A stretch of DNA of 64,000 nt, taken from NCBI GenBank assembly GCA_019426215.1, contig CM033391.1, positions 20,510,708 to 20,574,707 of the forward strand, read 5' to 3'. Positions 33,932-44,599 of this stretch are shown here, piece by piece. The stretch is from Buddleja alternifolia (taxonomy: Eukaryota > Streptophyta > Magnoliopsida > Lamiales > Scrophulariaceae). The notes under the pieces were generated by a model that did no database searches, was not told the origin of the DNA, and saw only the letters and a program-made list of their open reading frames with translations. The position numbers were made by a program, and so were the translations under genes. Position 1 is the first letter of the stretch. Every line of letters starts with the position of its first letter.

Positions 33932-34801
33932 TCAACTTTCATCCCAACATACTGGACTCCTACATTTTCTACCATATAATGCTTCATAAGGAGCCATGCC
34001 AATGCTGCTATGATATTGATTGTTGTACGCAAATTCCATAAGTGCTATATGATCATCCCAAGAGCCTTTAAATTCAAGAACACATGCTCTAAGCATATCC
34101 TCTAAAGTCTGAATAGTTCTCTCTGATTGTCCATCCGTCTGTGGGTGAAATTCCGTACTAAAATGTAATTTAGTACCCAATGCTTGTTGTAAGCTACCCC
34201 AAAATCTCGATGTAAAACGAGGACCACGATCTGACACAATAGATAAAGGTACACCATGTAATCTCACAATTTCATTCACATACTTTCTCGCAAGATGTTC
34301 CAGAGTAGAACCCCACTTGAATGGTAAAAAGTGAGCTGATTTTGTAAGCCGATCAATAATCACCCAAATGGCATCATTCTTTCTCCGTGTCATTGGTAGA
34401 CCATAAAGAAAATCCATAGTAATACGCTCCCACTTCCAAACCGGAATAGGTAATGGATGCAACTTACCTACGGGTACCTGATGTTCTGCTTTCACTTGTT
34501 GGCATGTCAAGCATTTAGAAACATACTTTGCTACATCTTTGTTCATTCTGGGCCACCAATAATGGGTCTTCAAGTTTTGATACATCTTTGTACTACCTGG
34601 ATGCATGGCACATGGTGCAGTGTGAGCTTCCTCCATTATCTCATGCCTTAGGCCATCGACATTAGGAACACAAAGTGTGTGGTTGATTGTTAAGCTACCA
34701 TCATCATTGATAACAAAAGCTGTACTCTTTTCCTGTTTCACCTTTTCAGCAATACTAGTCAGTTTATCATCACGAAATTGAGCCTTTTTTAATTCTTTCA
34801 A
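33932..34801 (-). pseudogene. G1 integrase (inverted)
   Basis: A long frame carries the zinc-binding N-terminus (H...H then [12 protein letters not shown]), the core with [10 protein letters not shown] (first Asp), [12 protein letters not shown] (second Asp) and [14 protein letters not shown] (Glu), and a tail ending [17 protein letters not shown]. All three catalytic residues are present. A stop after CWDES separates it from the C-terminal piece. Codes for strand transfer of the cDNA; on the antisense strand of the surrounding LTR unit it would not be translated from the G1 promoter. Confidence 0.9.
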
Positions 34802-36269
34802 TCATAGTAGGACGAACACCAATTGTAACATATAAGACACCCGTATCATTAACATCCATCTGAGAATTCATCTTTCTCAAGTCCAGAAAATACGGTATAG
34901 AATCCACCGTAAGATAAGAAATAGTACCATAGGATTTTCGACTTAAAGCATCAGCAACAACATTAGCTTTCCCAGGATGATACTCAATAGTGCAGTCATA
35001 ATCTTTCAGCAATTCAAGCCATCTTCTTTGTCGCATGTTCAACTCTTTCTGGCTCAACAAGTATTTCAAACTTTTATGGTCAGTGAAAATTTGAAATGTG
35101 GCACCATATAAGTAATGTCTCCATATTTATAAAGCGAGAAAAACTGCAGCAAGCTCAAGGTCATGAGTAGGATAACACATCTCATGTGCTTTAAGTTGTC
35201 GGGAAGCATATGCAATAACCTTACCATGTTGCATTAAAACACATCCCAAACCTTGGTAAGAAGCATCACTATAAATAACAAAACCATCATTACCTGAAGG
35301 AATTGTCAATACTGGGGCAGTAGTAAGTCGTTTCTTCAACTCTTCAAAACTTTTCTGGCTTTGCTCTGTCCATATGAAAGGAACGCCTTTTTGTAACAAT
35401 TTGGTCATTGGAGCAGCAATACGAGAAAAATTCTCAACAAATCGTCGGTAATACCCCGCCAAACCCAGAAAACTACGGACTTCTGTAACATTTCTCGGCC
35501 TTTCCCATTTAAGTACTGCTTCAATTTTCTGCGGGTCAACCTTAATACCATCCTCGGAAATAACGTGTCCCAAAAAGATGACTTGGTCTAACCAAAATTC
35601 ACATTTACTCAATTTCGCATACAACTGTTTCTCACGTAAGATTTGCAACACAATTCTCAGGTGTTGTTCATGTTCTTCAAACGATTCAGAATAAATTAGA
35701 ATATCATCAATGAAGACAATCACAAATTTGTCTAGATACGGTCTAAATATATTATTCATCAGTGCCATGAGCACAGCAGGTGCATTAGTCAGACCGAAAG
35801 GCATCACTAAAAACTCATAATGGCCATACCTGGTTCGAAAAGCTGTCTTTGGAATATCGGCCTCTGCAATTTTTAACTGATGATACCCGGATCTCAAATC
35901 AATCTTGGAGAAAACGCTAGCACCCTGCAGCTGATCATATAAATCATCCACCCTAGGTAATGGATACTTATTCTTCACTGTGACTCGATTTAACTGTCGA
36001 TCATCTATGCACAAACTCAAAGTGCCATCCTTCTTTTTAACAAACAGTACTGGTGCACCCCATGGTGAAACACTCGGTCTGATGTACCCTTTCTCATGTA
36101 ATTCATGCAGCTGTGTTTTCAATTCTTGCAATTCAATAGGTGCCATTCTGTATGGAGGGATAGAAATTGGTGCGGTACCTGGTTGTAATTCAATAGTGAA
36201 TTCTATATCCCTACTCGGAGGTAACCCTCGGAGGTCGTTTGGAAACACATCAGGATATTCTTTAACCAC
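34770..36269 (-). pseudogene. G1 reverse transcriptase and RNase H (inverted)
   Basis: RT (35127-36269) starts [20 protein letters not shown] and has [50 protein letters not shown], the catalytic FIDDILIYS (near 35700) and [14 protein letters not shown]. Both catalytic aspartates are intact. RNase H follows ([38 protein letters not shown]), interrupted by a TAA at about 35127, then continues in frame to [15 protein letters not shown]. It is well preserved compared with the copia elements of this window. Confidence 0.92.
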
Positions 36270-37803
36270 AGGAATATCTCAAGTTTCAAACCGTTTAATC
36301 TTGTGTCCACGACATGAGCTAAATAAGCTTCACACCCCTTTCTAATCATTTTAAATGCTCTCAATGCAGATATTATACAACCAGACAGAGTCTCTCTTTC
36401 CCCTTTTAATACTATACACGTACGAGCAGAAGGTTGTAGCACAATTTCCTTGGTGAAACAATCTAGTTTAGCATGGTGTTCACTTAGCCAATCCATACCC
36501 AAGATCACATCAAAATCCCTCAATGGCATAACAAGCAGCATAGCATGAAATTTAGTACCCTCAATCAACAATATACACCCACGATACATGGTATTGACAA
36601 TAACAACACTACCGACTGGGGTTCGAACAAGTAAATCATAGCCCAAAGACTCTGGCTTACCTAAATATGTTGCAAATGATTGTGATATAAATGAATGGGT
36701 TGCTCCTGGATCAAACAAAACATGGGCATTTATACCAAAAATAGAGATGTTACCAGTAATTACGGTAGGTGTGGCTTTAGCTTCTTCTCGTGTCATCGCA
36801 AAAACTCGAGCTTGAGGTTGTTCCTTGCTAGCTTGGCTACTTTCTGTACCAGCTCGTCTACCTGCCCCAAATCTTCCTCGATCCCTACCTCTACTAGGAT
36901 TGAATCCACTAAATCTGCTCTGCTCAATGGTGGTTTCCTCATGTGACATTGGGCAATTCCTTGCTATATGACCAAGCTCCCCACATCTAAAACACTTTCC
37001 TGTAAGTAGCCTACATTCTCCACGATGATTCCTCCCGCAATGTGCACATTCAGGAACGAATGATGTGGAACCAACACCCATGGTATTTGATGTTGTGCTC
37101 CTAAAATTATTACCTTTAGAGCTACTCGGGAAGCCTCTTTGTGAAGGTAAGGTAAATGCCTTTTTGTCCCTAAATCCACCAGTGTTCTCGTTTTGCCTCT
37201 TCTTATTAAGTTGAAAGTTTTTGGACTCTGAATTTAATTTCTCTGAACGAATCGCTGCTGCTTTTAGCTTGCTATAAGACTCTAAATCGGTTTGCGTGAT
37301 ACAGTTTTGGATAGTAAATCGGAGTCCGGATTCAAATCTGGTGCACTTCTTCTTTTCTGTGGCTATCATATGTGGGGCATAATGAGAAAGTTGATTAAAC
37401 AGCACTTCATACTCAGCAACTGATCTATTCCCCTGCTGAAGTTCAAGAAATTCCTTTTCTTTCTGATCCTTGTATAATTCTGGCACGTACGCGTCATGAA
37501 ATTCCCTAAGGAAGTCATTCCATGTCAATATAGGTGGCTGAGCAGTGCTATCAGGTATAGTCTCCCACCAAGCATATGCATCTCCCTGAAGGAGTGATAC
37601 TACGTAGTCGAATTTTTCTTCTGGAGTACATTGCATCAAATGGAAAACTCTCTCAGTTTGTTTTAACCATGTCTCTGCCTTTGTTGGATCAGTAGTACCC
37701 AAAAAATCAACGGCTCCCATTTTTCTTAATTTTTCATACCTCCGCTCACGTGATTCAGGGCCGTGTACTGGTAAGTGTTGTGGATACACAAAATTAGCAG
37801 CTC
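36203..37803 (-). pseudogene. G1 gag and aspartic protease (inverted)
   Basis: A 528-codon frame: retrotransposon gag domain (AETWLKQTERVFHLM to KKRQNENTGGF), a CCHC zinc knuckle CFRCGELGHIARNCP (complement of about 36951-36996), then the protease active site region VLFDPGATHSFISQ (near 36700), with D-P-G where D-S/T-G is the usual active-site triad. A one-base deletion near 36280 shifts the frame into RT. The 5' end is joined to LTR sequence at about 37803-37807 (shared CCTA), removing leader and primer site. Confidence 0.9.
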
Positions 37804-37980
37804 TAGGGAAAATATATACACATCTAGGAATTATCCCTTACAAGCGACCAAAAGAAGCCCTATATGATATGCAAATGATGAGCTGAGGAAGAAGGACTTG
37901 AAAACTAGCCAGCCGACCTTTGATCCATGCTTCAGCTTTATGTACACAACTTCACGGATCGATACTATCTACAACACTAA
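37804..37980 (-). repeat. Inverted LTR 3' fragment inside G1
   Basis: The complement matches the outer LTR from AGTGTTGTAGATAGTATC to TATATTTTCCCTA (outer LTR about 31837-32013). One end joins gag at the short shared word CCTA; the other joins the plus-strand PPT region within an A-run (37980-37986). Confidence 0.9.
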
Positions 37981-38024
37981 AAAAAATTTCGAGGACGAAA
38001 TTTTGACAAAAAGGGGGAGAGGAT
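37981..38024 (+). other. G1 plus-strand end of pol and polypurine tract
   Basis: TTTCGAGGACGAAATTTTG followed by AAAAAGGGGGAGAGGAT. It is the last codons of pol and the PPT of the plus-oriented element, directly before the 3' LTR. Confidence 0.88.
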
Positions 38025-40153
38025 TGTCATGACCCAAAACCTCACTTTTCATAAATACATGCATTTTGGTAGAGTGATAATTTTCGTTAATTAGACTGTA
38101 CAATTTATTCAATTTTCGCGATTCGTACTCGACCCCAAATATTCTACTATTTGGTCGAATAACTAAATATATATATATAGATACATAGATGGCTAGATAA
38201 ATAAATGCATGTATATATTCCATATAGAGTAAATAGAATATAAGAGTGCTAGTGTCTTACCTTGCTGCATCACCTCCATACGTGGCAACCTAAGTGCATG
38301 CTTACCTTTCTTTTGCTCATTCCTATTGAAACATCATCTCATTTTCACCCTCACACACCGCCTGAAAATTCTCAAAAACAAAAAAAACAAAAATTCAGTC
38401 TTGCTATCTCACCTCAACTACAAGAAAAGCTAAAGAAAGAAAATCAAATAGGAAGAAGCATCATCCTTTCTTATTCCTCTCATAAGGTATATAATAGCTA
38501 ACTCTCATAGTATGTATGTATGTTTGAAGTGAAGTGAAGTATGTTGATATTTTAGGTGTATAATACCTTGAAGACCTGAATTTGAATGTATTCTAGCATG
38601 TATATAGATATTAGTCAAATTGTTTGACACCCAGTCTACAAGATTTCAGTTTCTGCAGTTAGATTTTAAAGCCGTAAGTAGGTACCTACACGTGCGATTT
38701 TGATTATGTCAAATTTTCTGGATAAACTTGATTGTCTCTTGAACATCTCTGTAAAATTTCGTAAATATTAGAATTCTGTGGATTTTTCTAAAAATCGTTG
38801 AACAAAATCGCCAGTCTGTTCGGCGGAAGTGAAATTGTTACTGTTTTGAAGGTTTTTCGTGTACATAGAAATTTTGGTTTACTCTAAACTTTTTACAGTA
38901 GCTGTATACATATGTTATGGAGACTTCATATAAATTTCGGAATGTTTCAGTAAACAGGGGATTTTACACGAATATTTGAATATAAGGTGTCTGTTCTAAA
39001 ACAAATCTGTTGGGACAGCTGTTTCGTTAATCGAATCCCCAAAGTGACAAGGAAATTAAATCTGGAATTACTATGTCATATTAGTCAATGTGTTATATCA
39101 AAGGTAGTTATGCATTTTGATGTGTTTAATAGGTCGAGATTCCAATAGAGGAGCTGAAAACGCCATCTAGACGAAGATACCTCGACGAACCACTATTTGT
39201 GAGTATAATTGGGTGACTTGATAATTGACTCATCCATTGTTTGATTGATATGTCTAAATGACTTCTTTATTTGTCTATTTGTGTGATTGGGAAGCTTACG
39301 GTGTTATGAACGTGGTTATATGATGATTGAGTGATGGAAACGGATATGGTGAATATAATTCATTGTGTAATATATGTGAACTACATGAACTTTAACATGG
39401 TGGAAATGTTGTTGATGATATGATGATGAAAATGAGATACATGATATGAAAATGCATTCATCAGAGATAAGAGGTTCTGTTATGGCTGCTATTAACCTTG
39501 AGCCATGTGTTAAAGAAATTCCAGTAAAACTGGACCACAGAGTACTGTACAGCCACCCGAGTTCACTGAACTCCCATGTGTTATATGAATTATAGAGTGC
39601 CATGGCCATTATCGTGATCACGAACTACTCTTGGGTATAGCAGACCATTAACAGGAAAAGAAAATGAGTAAGCACGTGCATCATGTGTTCTGAATGATAG
39701 GAATTGAATGGGAAATGATTATGGATGATGTTCTTATGTGACTTCAAATGATTGATTGGTTGCTGATTTTTGTGTGTTTATGGGATGTTAAATATCTCGT
39801 TACTTGATTATACTTACTGAGTTTGCGACTCACCAAACGCAATGTTGTTTTTTTTAGTGTTGTAGATAGTATCGATCCGTGAAGTTGTGTACATAAAGCT
39901 GAAGCATGGATCAAAGGTCGGCTGGCTAGTTTTCAAGTCCTTCTCCCTCAGCTCATCATTTGCATATCATATAGGGCTTCTTTTGGTCGCTTGTAAAGGA
40001 TAATTCCTAGATGTGTATATATTTTCCCTATGTTCATGTGTGAAAGTTGTGAAACTAGCAAAGTTTGATGCTTCCGCTTGTATATGATCGTCGAATGGGT
40101 AAAATATAAATGTGTGCTTTTATTCTCTATGTATTTCGGGTAAGGGTGTTACA
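38025..40153 (+). repeat. G1 3' LTR (2129 bp)
   Basis: Nearly identical to 29988-32136, with a ~19-bp deletion near its start and a shorter TA run near 38600. Confidence 0.93.
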
Positions 40154-41434
40154 CCTTCAATCTTGAAGCTTGACTTTCTCTACCTCAGATTGGGTTGGGA
40201 GCCTTAGGGTTTATGTGGAAGGAGAAGGATTTGTGTTTTACACTTTTTCACTCTCTAAGATGGAAAATTGACTTGAATTATGTTTTTAGTTAAACACCTT
40301 GTGCTTAAATAGAAAGCTACTCCTTGACTTAAGAAGATGAGGGGCCTGGCTGATCCTACCCTAGGGATAGGTGTACTGGGCTTTTTCTTACTCCAAGACC
40401 AGTGTTAAGTATTTAATTAATATTCCCAGTCCAATCCAATTGGTACTTGGTTAAATACTATTTTCTTTTTATTAATAGTAATTTATTAATTCTAAATTGA
40501 TAATACCATACTATTAATATTGATTGAATAAAATAATTTAATTACAATAGTTAAATATGTTTATTATAATCAATACTTATCCCTTTTTGATAATTTCCAC
40601 TCCAAGTGAAATTACCAAAATACCCTTCAATAAGTAAAACTCCTTTATTATGTCATCTTTTCATAGCACGAAACTCTAGGGTCGTCTTGATTGACATTGG
40701 GAGGATTCCAAGAATATAGTTATCACCAAGCCATCCCGTGAAGCTATATCAAAACTCAATCAAATACAAGAAGAATATTTCACCACGAACCTTTATGTTA
40801 TAAATACCATATGAGTATAAACTCTTCATTGACGCAACCGAATCAAGTAAGAGGCATGGAACATCAAACTCATAAAACTTGATATTGTACTTAATAATCA
40901 TATTGGTGTGAAATTACCAAACTACCCTTCATATCCAATATAACCCAGTTATTAATGCTTGGGCCAAAGGCTTTAATTTCACAACACCTATGATGTACAG
41001 GTTGCTTCTCGTTACTTTCGAGACAGTGAATCCCCTATTGGCAGTCCATTTCCCATTGTCGAACGCATCAATTGAATCGTACTTCGAGGTCGACCCCACC
41101 AACGGGTGATTGGGCCTAACTACTCTAATAACTTATTGAATGGTACAAGCACAATGTAAATCACTCCTCAGGTCTAAAGTTCACTCATACTTTTATAACG
41201 GTAATCCTCATCATTGACTGTCACTGAGTAAAAATTCATGTGATAGGATTACAACGAGTCGAGTTTAAATATGTTCACTCCGTTAACCATATTCATGACA
41301 CCATCTCCCACTATTCAATCAGTGTAAGACTTTAGCACTTTTCATGTCAAAACAAATGTCATACAAGTTGAATCTAAACGCCCAATTTAGATTCTTTGAC
41401 TCGCGAACCGTTTTATAAGATCAAGCATTTAACT

Positions 41435-41824
41435 GGGATAATTGCATAAGACCCCTTTGTGATATGTGAAACCTTTGCCAAACTCCCCCGTGTTAATTTT
41501 TTTGCGAATCACCCCCTTGTATTATTTTTTATTCAGCATATTCCCCTTTTTTCAATTTTTTTTGGTGTTTTTTTCCATCATAAATGTTCTAGATCCAACC
41601 CAAATTAAATTATTTAATTATTATAAACATGTTTGAGGCAAAAATGCATTTGGATTGACATTCACGATGAAAAAAACACCAAAAAATAACCAAAAAAAAA
41701 AAACAAAAAAGGTGGAATATGCAGAATAAAAAATAACACAAGGGGGTGATTCGCAAAAAAAATTAACACAGGGAGTTCGGCGCAGGTTTCGCATATCACG
41801 GGGGGGGTCTTATGCAATTTTCCC
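41435..41824. mobile_element. Mutator-type MITE 2 in the C3 LTR
   Basis: A 390-bp fold-back element. The left end is GGGATAATTGCATAAGACCC and the right end, complemented, is GGGAAAATTGCATAAGACCC. The arms pair for about 120 bp (for example GCGAATCACCCCCTTGT on both). A perfect 9-bp duplication, CATTTAACT, flanks it (41426-41434, 41825-41833). No coding capacity. Unrelated in sequence to MITE 1. Confidence 0.9.
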
Positions 41825-42040
41825 CATTTAACTCCACCAGTGCTCCTGCTTATCAAATATGCAGTGGTGAGTATACCTCGATCTTAATGACCTAGTTGTT
41901 CAATACATTCAATTCCATTATTAGATTTACAAGAACAAACTCAATGCCTTTTATTAATCGAATAATAAAGTTCATACAATACAAAAAAAAGCCCTCTTAA
42001 ATCTAATTCCTCAATGGCATAAAGGGCATAATACCTAACA

Positions 42041-43055
42041 ATCGCCCACTTGCACTCAATGCCAATTGCTATTGTATTTGAATCCCATCTTCTCAAGATG
42101 CTTCTCTAGCACCGCTGATGATAGAGGCTTAGTGAGTGGGTCAGCTACGTTATTCGCTGAGGTTATTTTCTACACGGTGATGTCACCTCTTTCAACGATT
42201 TCTCGTATTATGTGATACCTTCTCTCTATGTGTATAGATTTGTTGTGAGACCTTGGCTCTTTAGCTAGTGCTATTACTCCATTGTTGGCACACCATAGTG
42301 GCAACAACATTTCCATGATTGGAACCACTTGAAATTCAACCATGAACTTCTTTATCCAAACAGTTTTGTTAGCTGCCTCTATTCAGCTTCACATGTGGAG
42401 TTCGCAATTGTGCATTGCTTGGAACTTTTTCAAGATAGTGCTCCACCATTCATAGTGAATATAAATCGAGACGTAGATTTACGATTATCCACATCGGACT
42501 GAAAGTCTGAGTTAGAATATCCATCTAATCTCATATCTTCATTTCCATATACTAGAAGCATATCCTTCATTCTTTTAAGATACTTAAGTATAGTCTTCAC
42601 ATTCATCTAATGCTGTTCACCAGGGTTAGCTTGAAACGGACTAACTACACTCACAGCACAGGCTATGTCAGGTCTTATGCATAACATTGCATACATGAGA
42701 CTTCCCACTGCTGATGCGTATGGGATTTTACTCATCTTTAGTCTGTCCTCATCCAATTTTAGACACATAGACTTAGAGAGATGTAATCCATGTCCCATGA
42801 GCAGAAGTCCTCCCTTAGAGTTACTCATTTCGTATCTCTTGAGGACTTTCTCGAGGTAGAGCGCTTGGGAGAGACCTAACATCCGATTCGCTTTATCCCG
42901 GTAGATGTGAATCCCAAGGATGTAGGTTGCTTCTCCTAAGTCTTTCATGGAAAATGTTCTTGAAAGCCATTCCTTGAAGATGTTAATGAGCCTATGTCAT
43001 TCCCCATTAGTAATATATCATCTACATATAACACTAGAAATGTCAACTTGCTCCC
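42041..43055 (-). pseudogene. C3 reverse transcriptase and RNase H remains
   Basis: The frame at 42607-42948 holds KDLGEATYILGIHIYRDKAN, LSQALYLEKVLKRY and SLMYAMLCIRPDIACAVS. The catalytic box YVDD is intact on the complement of 43017-43028, in another frame. RNase H blocks between 42060 and 42600 are shredded by stops. The region ends at 43055, where the LTR of G3 begins. Confidence 0.82.
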
Positions 43056-43399
43056 TGACATGCTAGAAGCTAATGTGCTTTAATAGCAAGTGCACTAGTC
43101 GTGTGTAGTAATAGAAATGGACAATAAGTCTGGGTTGTCGAACCTCAAGGACTAGTTATTTAGTTTATAATTTTTGATAACAAAAGGAAGTAAATTAGAG
43201 ATTTAACTAAAAAGGAAAGTAGAATAAACTAAAATGACAGTAGAGAGAGGTTAAACTTCCAAGGTGGAGAGGTGACTAAGGCTCATGTTCGGGCACATGA
43301 TGCTTATTGCTATCCTAAGATGATTACCGATTCATTAGACATACATTGCTATGTGAAAACTCCCAAGGTAAATAATAATCGATGTCTCATGATATAATC

Positions 43400-44440
43400 T
43401 GATCAGAGGCGTTCTTACGTGTTTTTAAGCCTGTGATCTGACATTTTTGGATTTATTTATTGCCTAAATCATCCCACATTTGCGTTTAATAGGGGTGTTA
43501 AGTGATTTCAGGTGATAAACGCGAGCACACGAAGAAAAGGGCAAAAAACGATGCATGACACAATTTCAAGCCTGTTGACCACGCCCAAGCGCCAGTAGGA
43601 CCACGCCCGGGCGCGGAGCAAGAAACAGTAAGTTTAGCATCGAATTACTCGCGCCTAGGCGCCGTCTTGTCCGCGCCCGAGCACCGTTGTCACCACACCT
43701 GGGCACTGCTGGACTTATCCTCCAAGAAAGATACTCCACGTAGGCCGCACCTAGGCGCCGCACAATCCGCGCCTAGGCACCGGCATAACCATTTTTTGTA
43801 TTAATTCTCCTATTGCTTTGTGTGTTAATTCTATGCTTTCTTCCCAATCCTGTGCTTGATCCCCATATGCTTGCCATCTTGCCTAGTCTAGTCGTTCGAG
43901 AGAAGATAGGTTAGGGTTCAAGGGAATTAACACATCATCCGAAACAAATGAGGAATTGCCCCTAGAGATAGGTAAAGATTTACGGGTGCTATTAGCCAGA
44001 TTCATCCGTGGAAATTTTAGAACGTTAATGCGTGGTTATTGATTAGATTCTTGGATAGACATATTTAGCGAACCGTCAATTAATCATAGGATTATTATGA
44101 GCCGAGACATCGGGTAATAGTTAACTAAGGAGTTTCCACCAAAGCAATAGAGTCTAATAATTCGAGGAGTAACCCATGTATATTGACGAGTAGATTTGGT
44201 TGTAGCATGTGCCCTAGTCATTTTTTCATACGTGAGTTTTAATCTATAGTTCGTTTCCTCTGTTATCCTTCGTTTATTTAATTAATTCTTGCACGTTACT
44301 TTAATTGTGTTTCTTTTATTGTTAATCATAAACTAAAATACCTAGTCCTTGAGGTTCGACAACCCGGACTTTTAGTCCAGTTATTATTACGCACAACTAG
44401 TATACTTTCTATTCATAGCACGTTAGGTTCTAGCGTGTCA
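43400..44440 (+). repeat. G2 5' LTR (1041 bp)
   Basis: Compared with the 3' LTR it lacks about 330 bp near 43797 and has about 190 bp (near 44215-44400) that the 3' LTR has lost. It contains seven palindrome-like units between 43580 and 43790. Confidence 0.85.
43580..43790. repeat. CCTAGG-centred palindrome array in the G2 5' LTR
   Basis: Seven degenerate units of the type GCGCCTAGGCGCCG, for example ACGCCCGGGCGCGG, GCGCCTAGGCGCCG and GCACCTAGGCGCCG, spaced roughly 20-45 bp. The equivalent array in the 3' LTR is at about 48870-49100, and a related one in G3 at about 50500-50735. Confidence 0.8.
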
Positions 44441-44446
44441 AGTTTT

Positions 44447-44464
44447 TGGCGCCGTTGTCGGGGA
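44447..44464 (+). other. G2 primer-binding site
   Basis: TGGCGCCGTTGTCGGGGA, six bases inside the LTR; one base off the usual Athila/Tat form TGGCGCCGTTGCCGGGGA. Confidence 0.9.
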
Positions 44465-44599
44465 CTTGTTTATTTTAGTTTTTAATTTTATTTTACGTTT
44501 TCATAATTCTTAGTTTATCATTTATTTCTTGCTTTTATTATTTTCGTATTAGTCTAATTTTGTTTCTTGTGCTTCATTGATAGGTTTGATTTGTGGTGC

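Larger units (their letters stand above)
29988..40153 (+). mobile_element. Ty3/gypsy chromovirus unit G1 with inverted internal domain
   Basis: The outer LTRs, 29988-32136 and 38025-40153, are in direct orientation, start TGTCATGACCC and end GGTGTTACA. A perfect 5-bp duplication, CCTTC, flanks the unit (29983-29987, 40154-40158). The primer site (TGGTATCAGAGCC from 32142) and purine tract (AAAAAGGGGGAGAGGAT, up to 38024) fit plus orientation. Inside, a partial sense gag (to about 33044) is followed by an inverted block 33045-37980: the first 283 bp of an LTR, PPT, chromodomain, integrase, RNase H, RT, protease, gag, and an inverted LTR 3' fragment, all on the minus strand. LTR to LTR I count by eye about 20 substitutions and two small indels, so integration is recent. 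The whole unit sits in the LTR of C3. Confidence 0.93.
29778..43055 (-). mobile_element. Copia element C3 (TNT1-94-like), LTR and 3' part of pol
   Basis: The plus-strand LTR starts TGTTTTGAATCG (29778) and ends ATACCTAACA (42040), so in element orientation it starts TGTTAGGTATTATGCCC. Without G1 and its target copy the LTR is about 2.09 kb. After it come a primer-like CACTTGCACTC (the complement of the polypurine zone) and minus-strand RNase H and RT remains up to 43055, where G3 cuts in. The rest of C3 lies beyond the right edge. The left flank TATAA (29773-29777) should be its target duplication. Confidence 0.85.

Noticed and set aside
35127..36269. Intact, functional reverse transcriptase of G1
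   Set aside because: The domain is well preserved, but it is cut off from gag by a frameshift, has a stop in RNase H, and is antisense to the LTR promoter of its unit.
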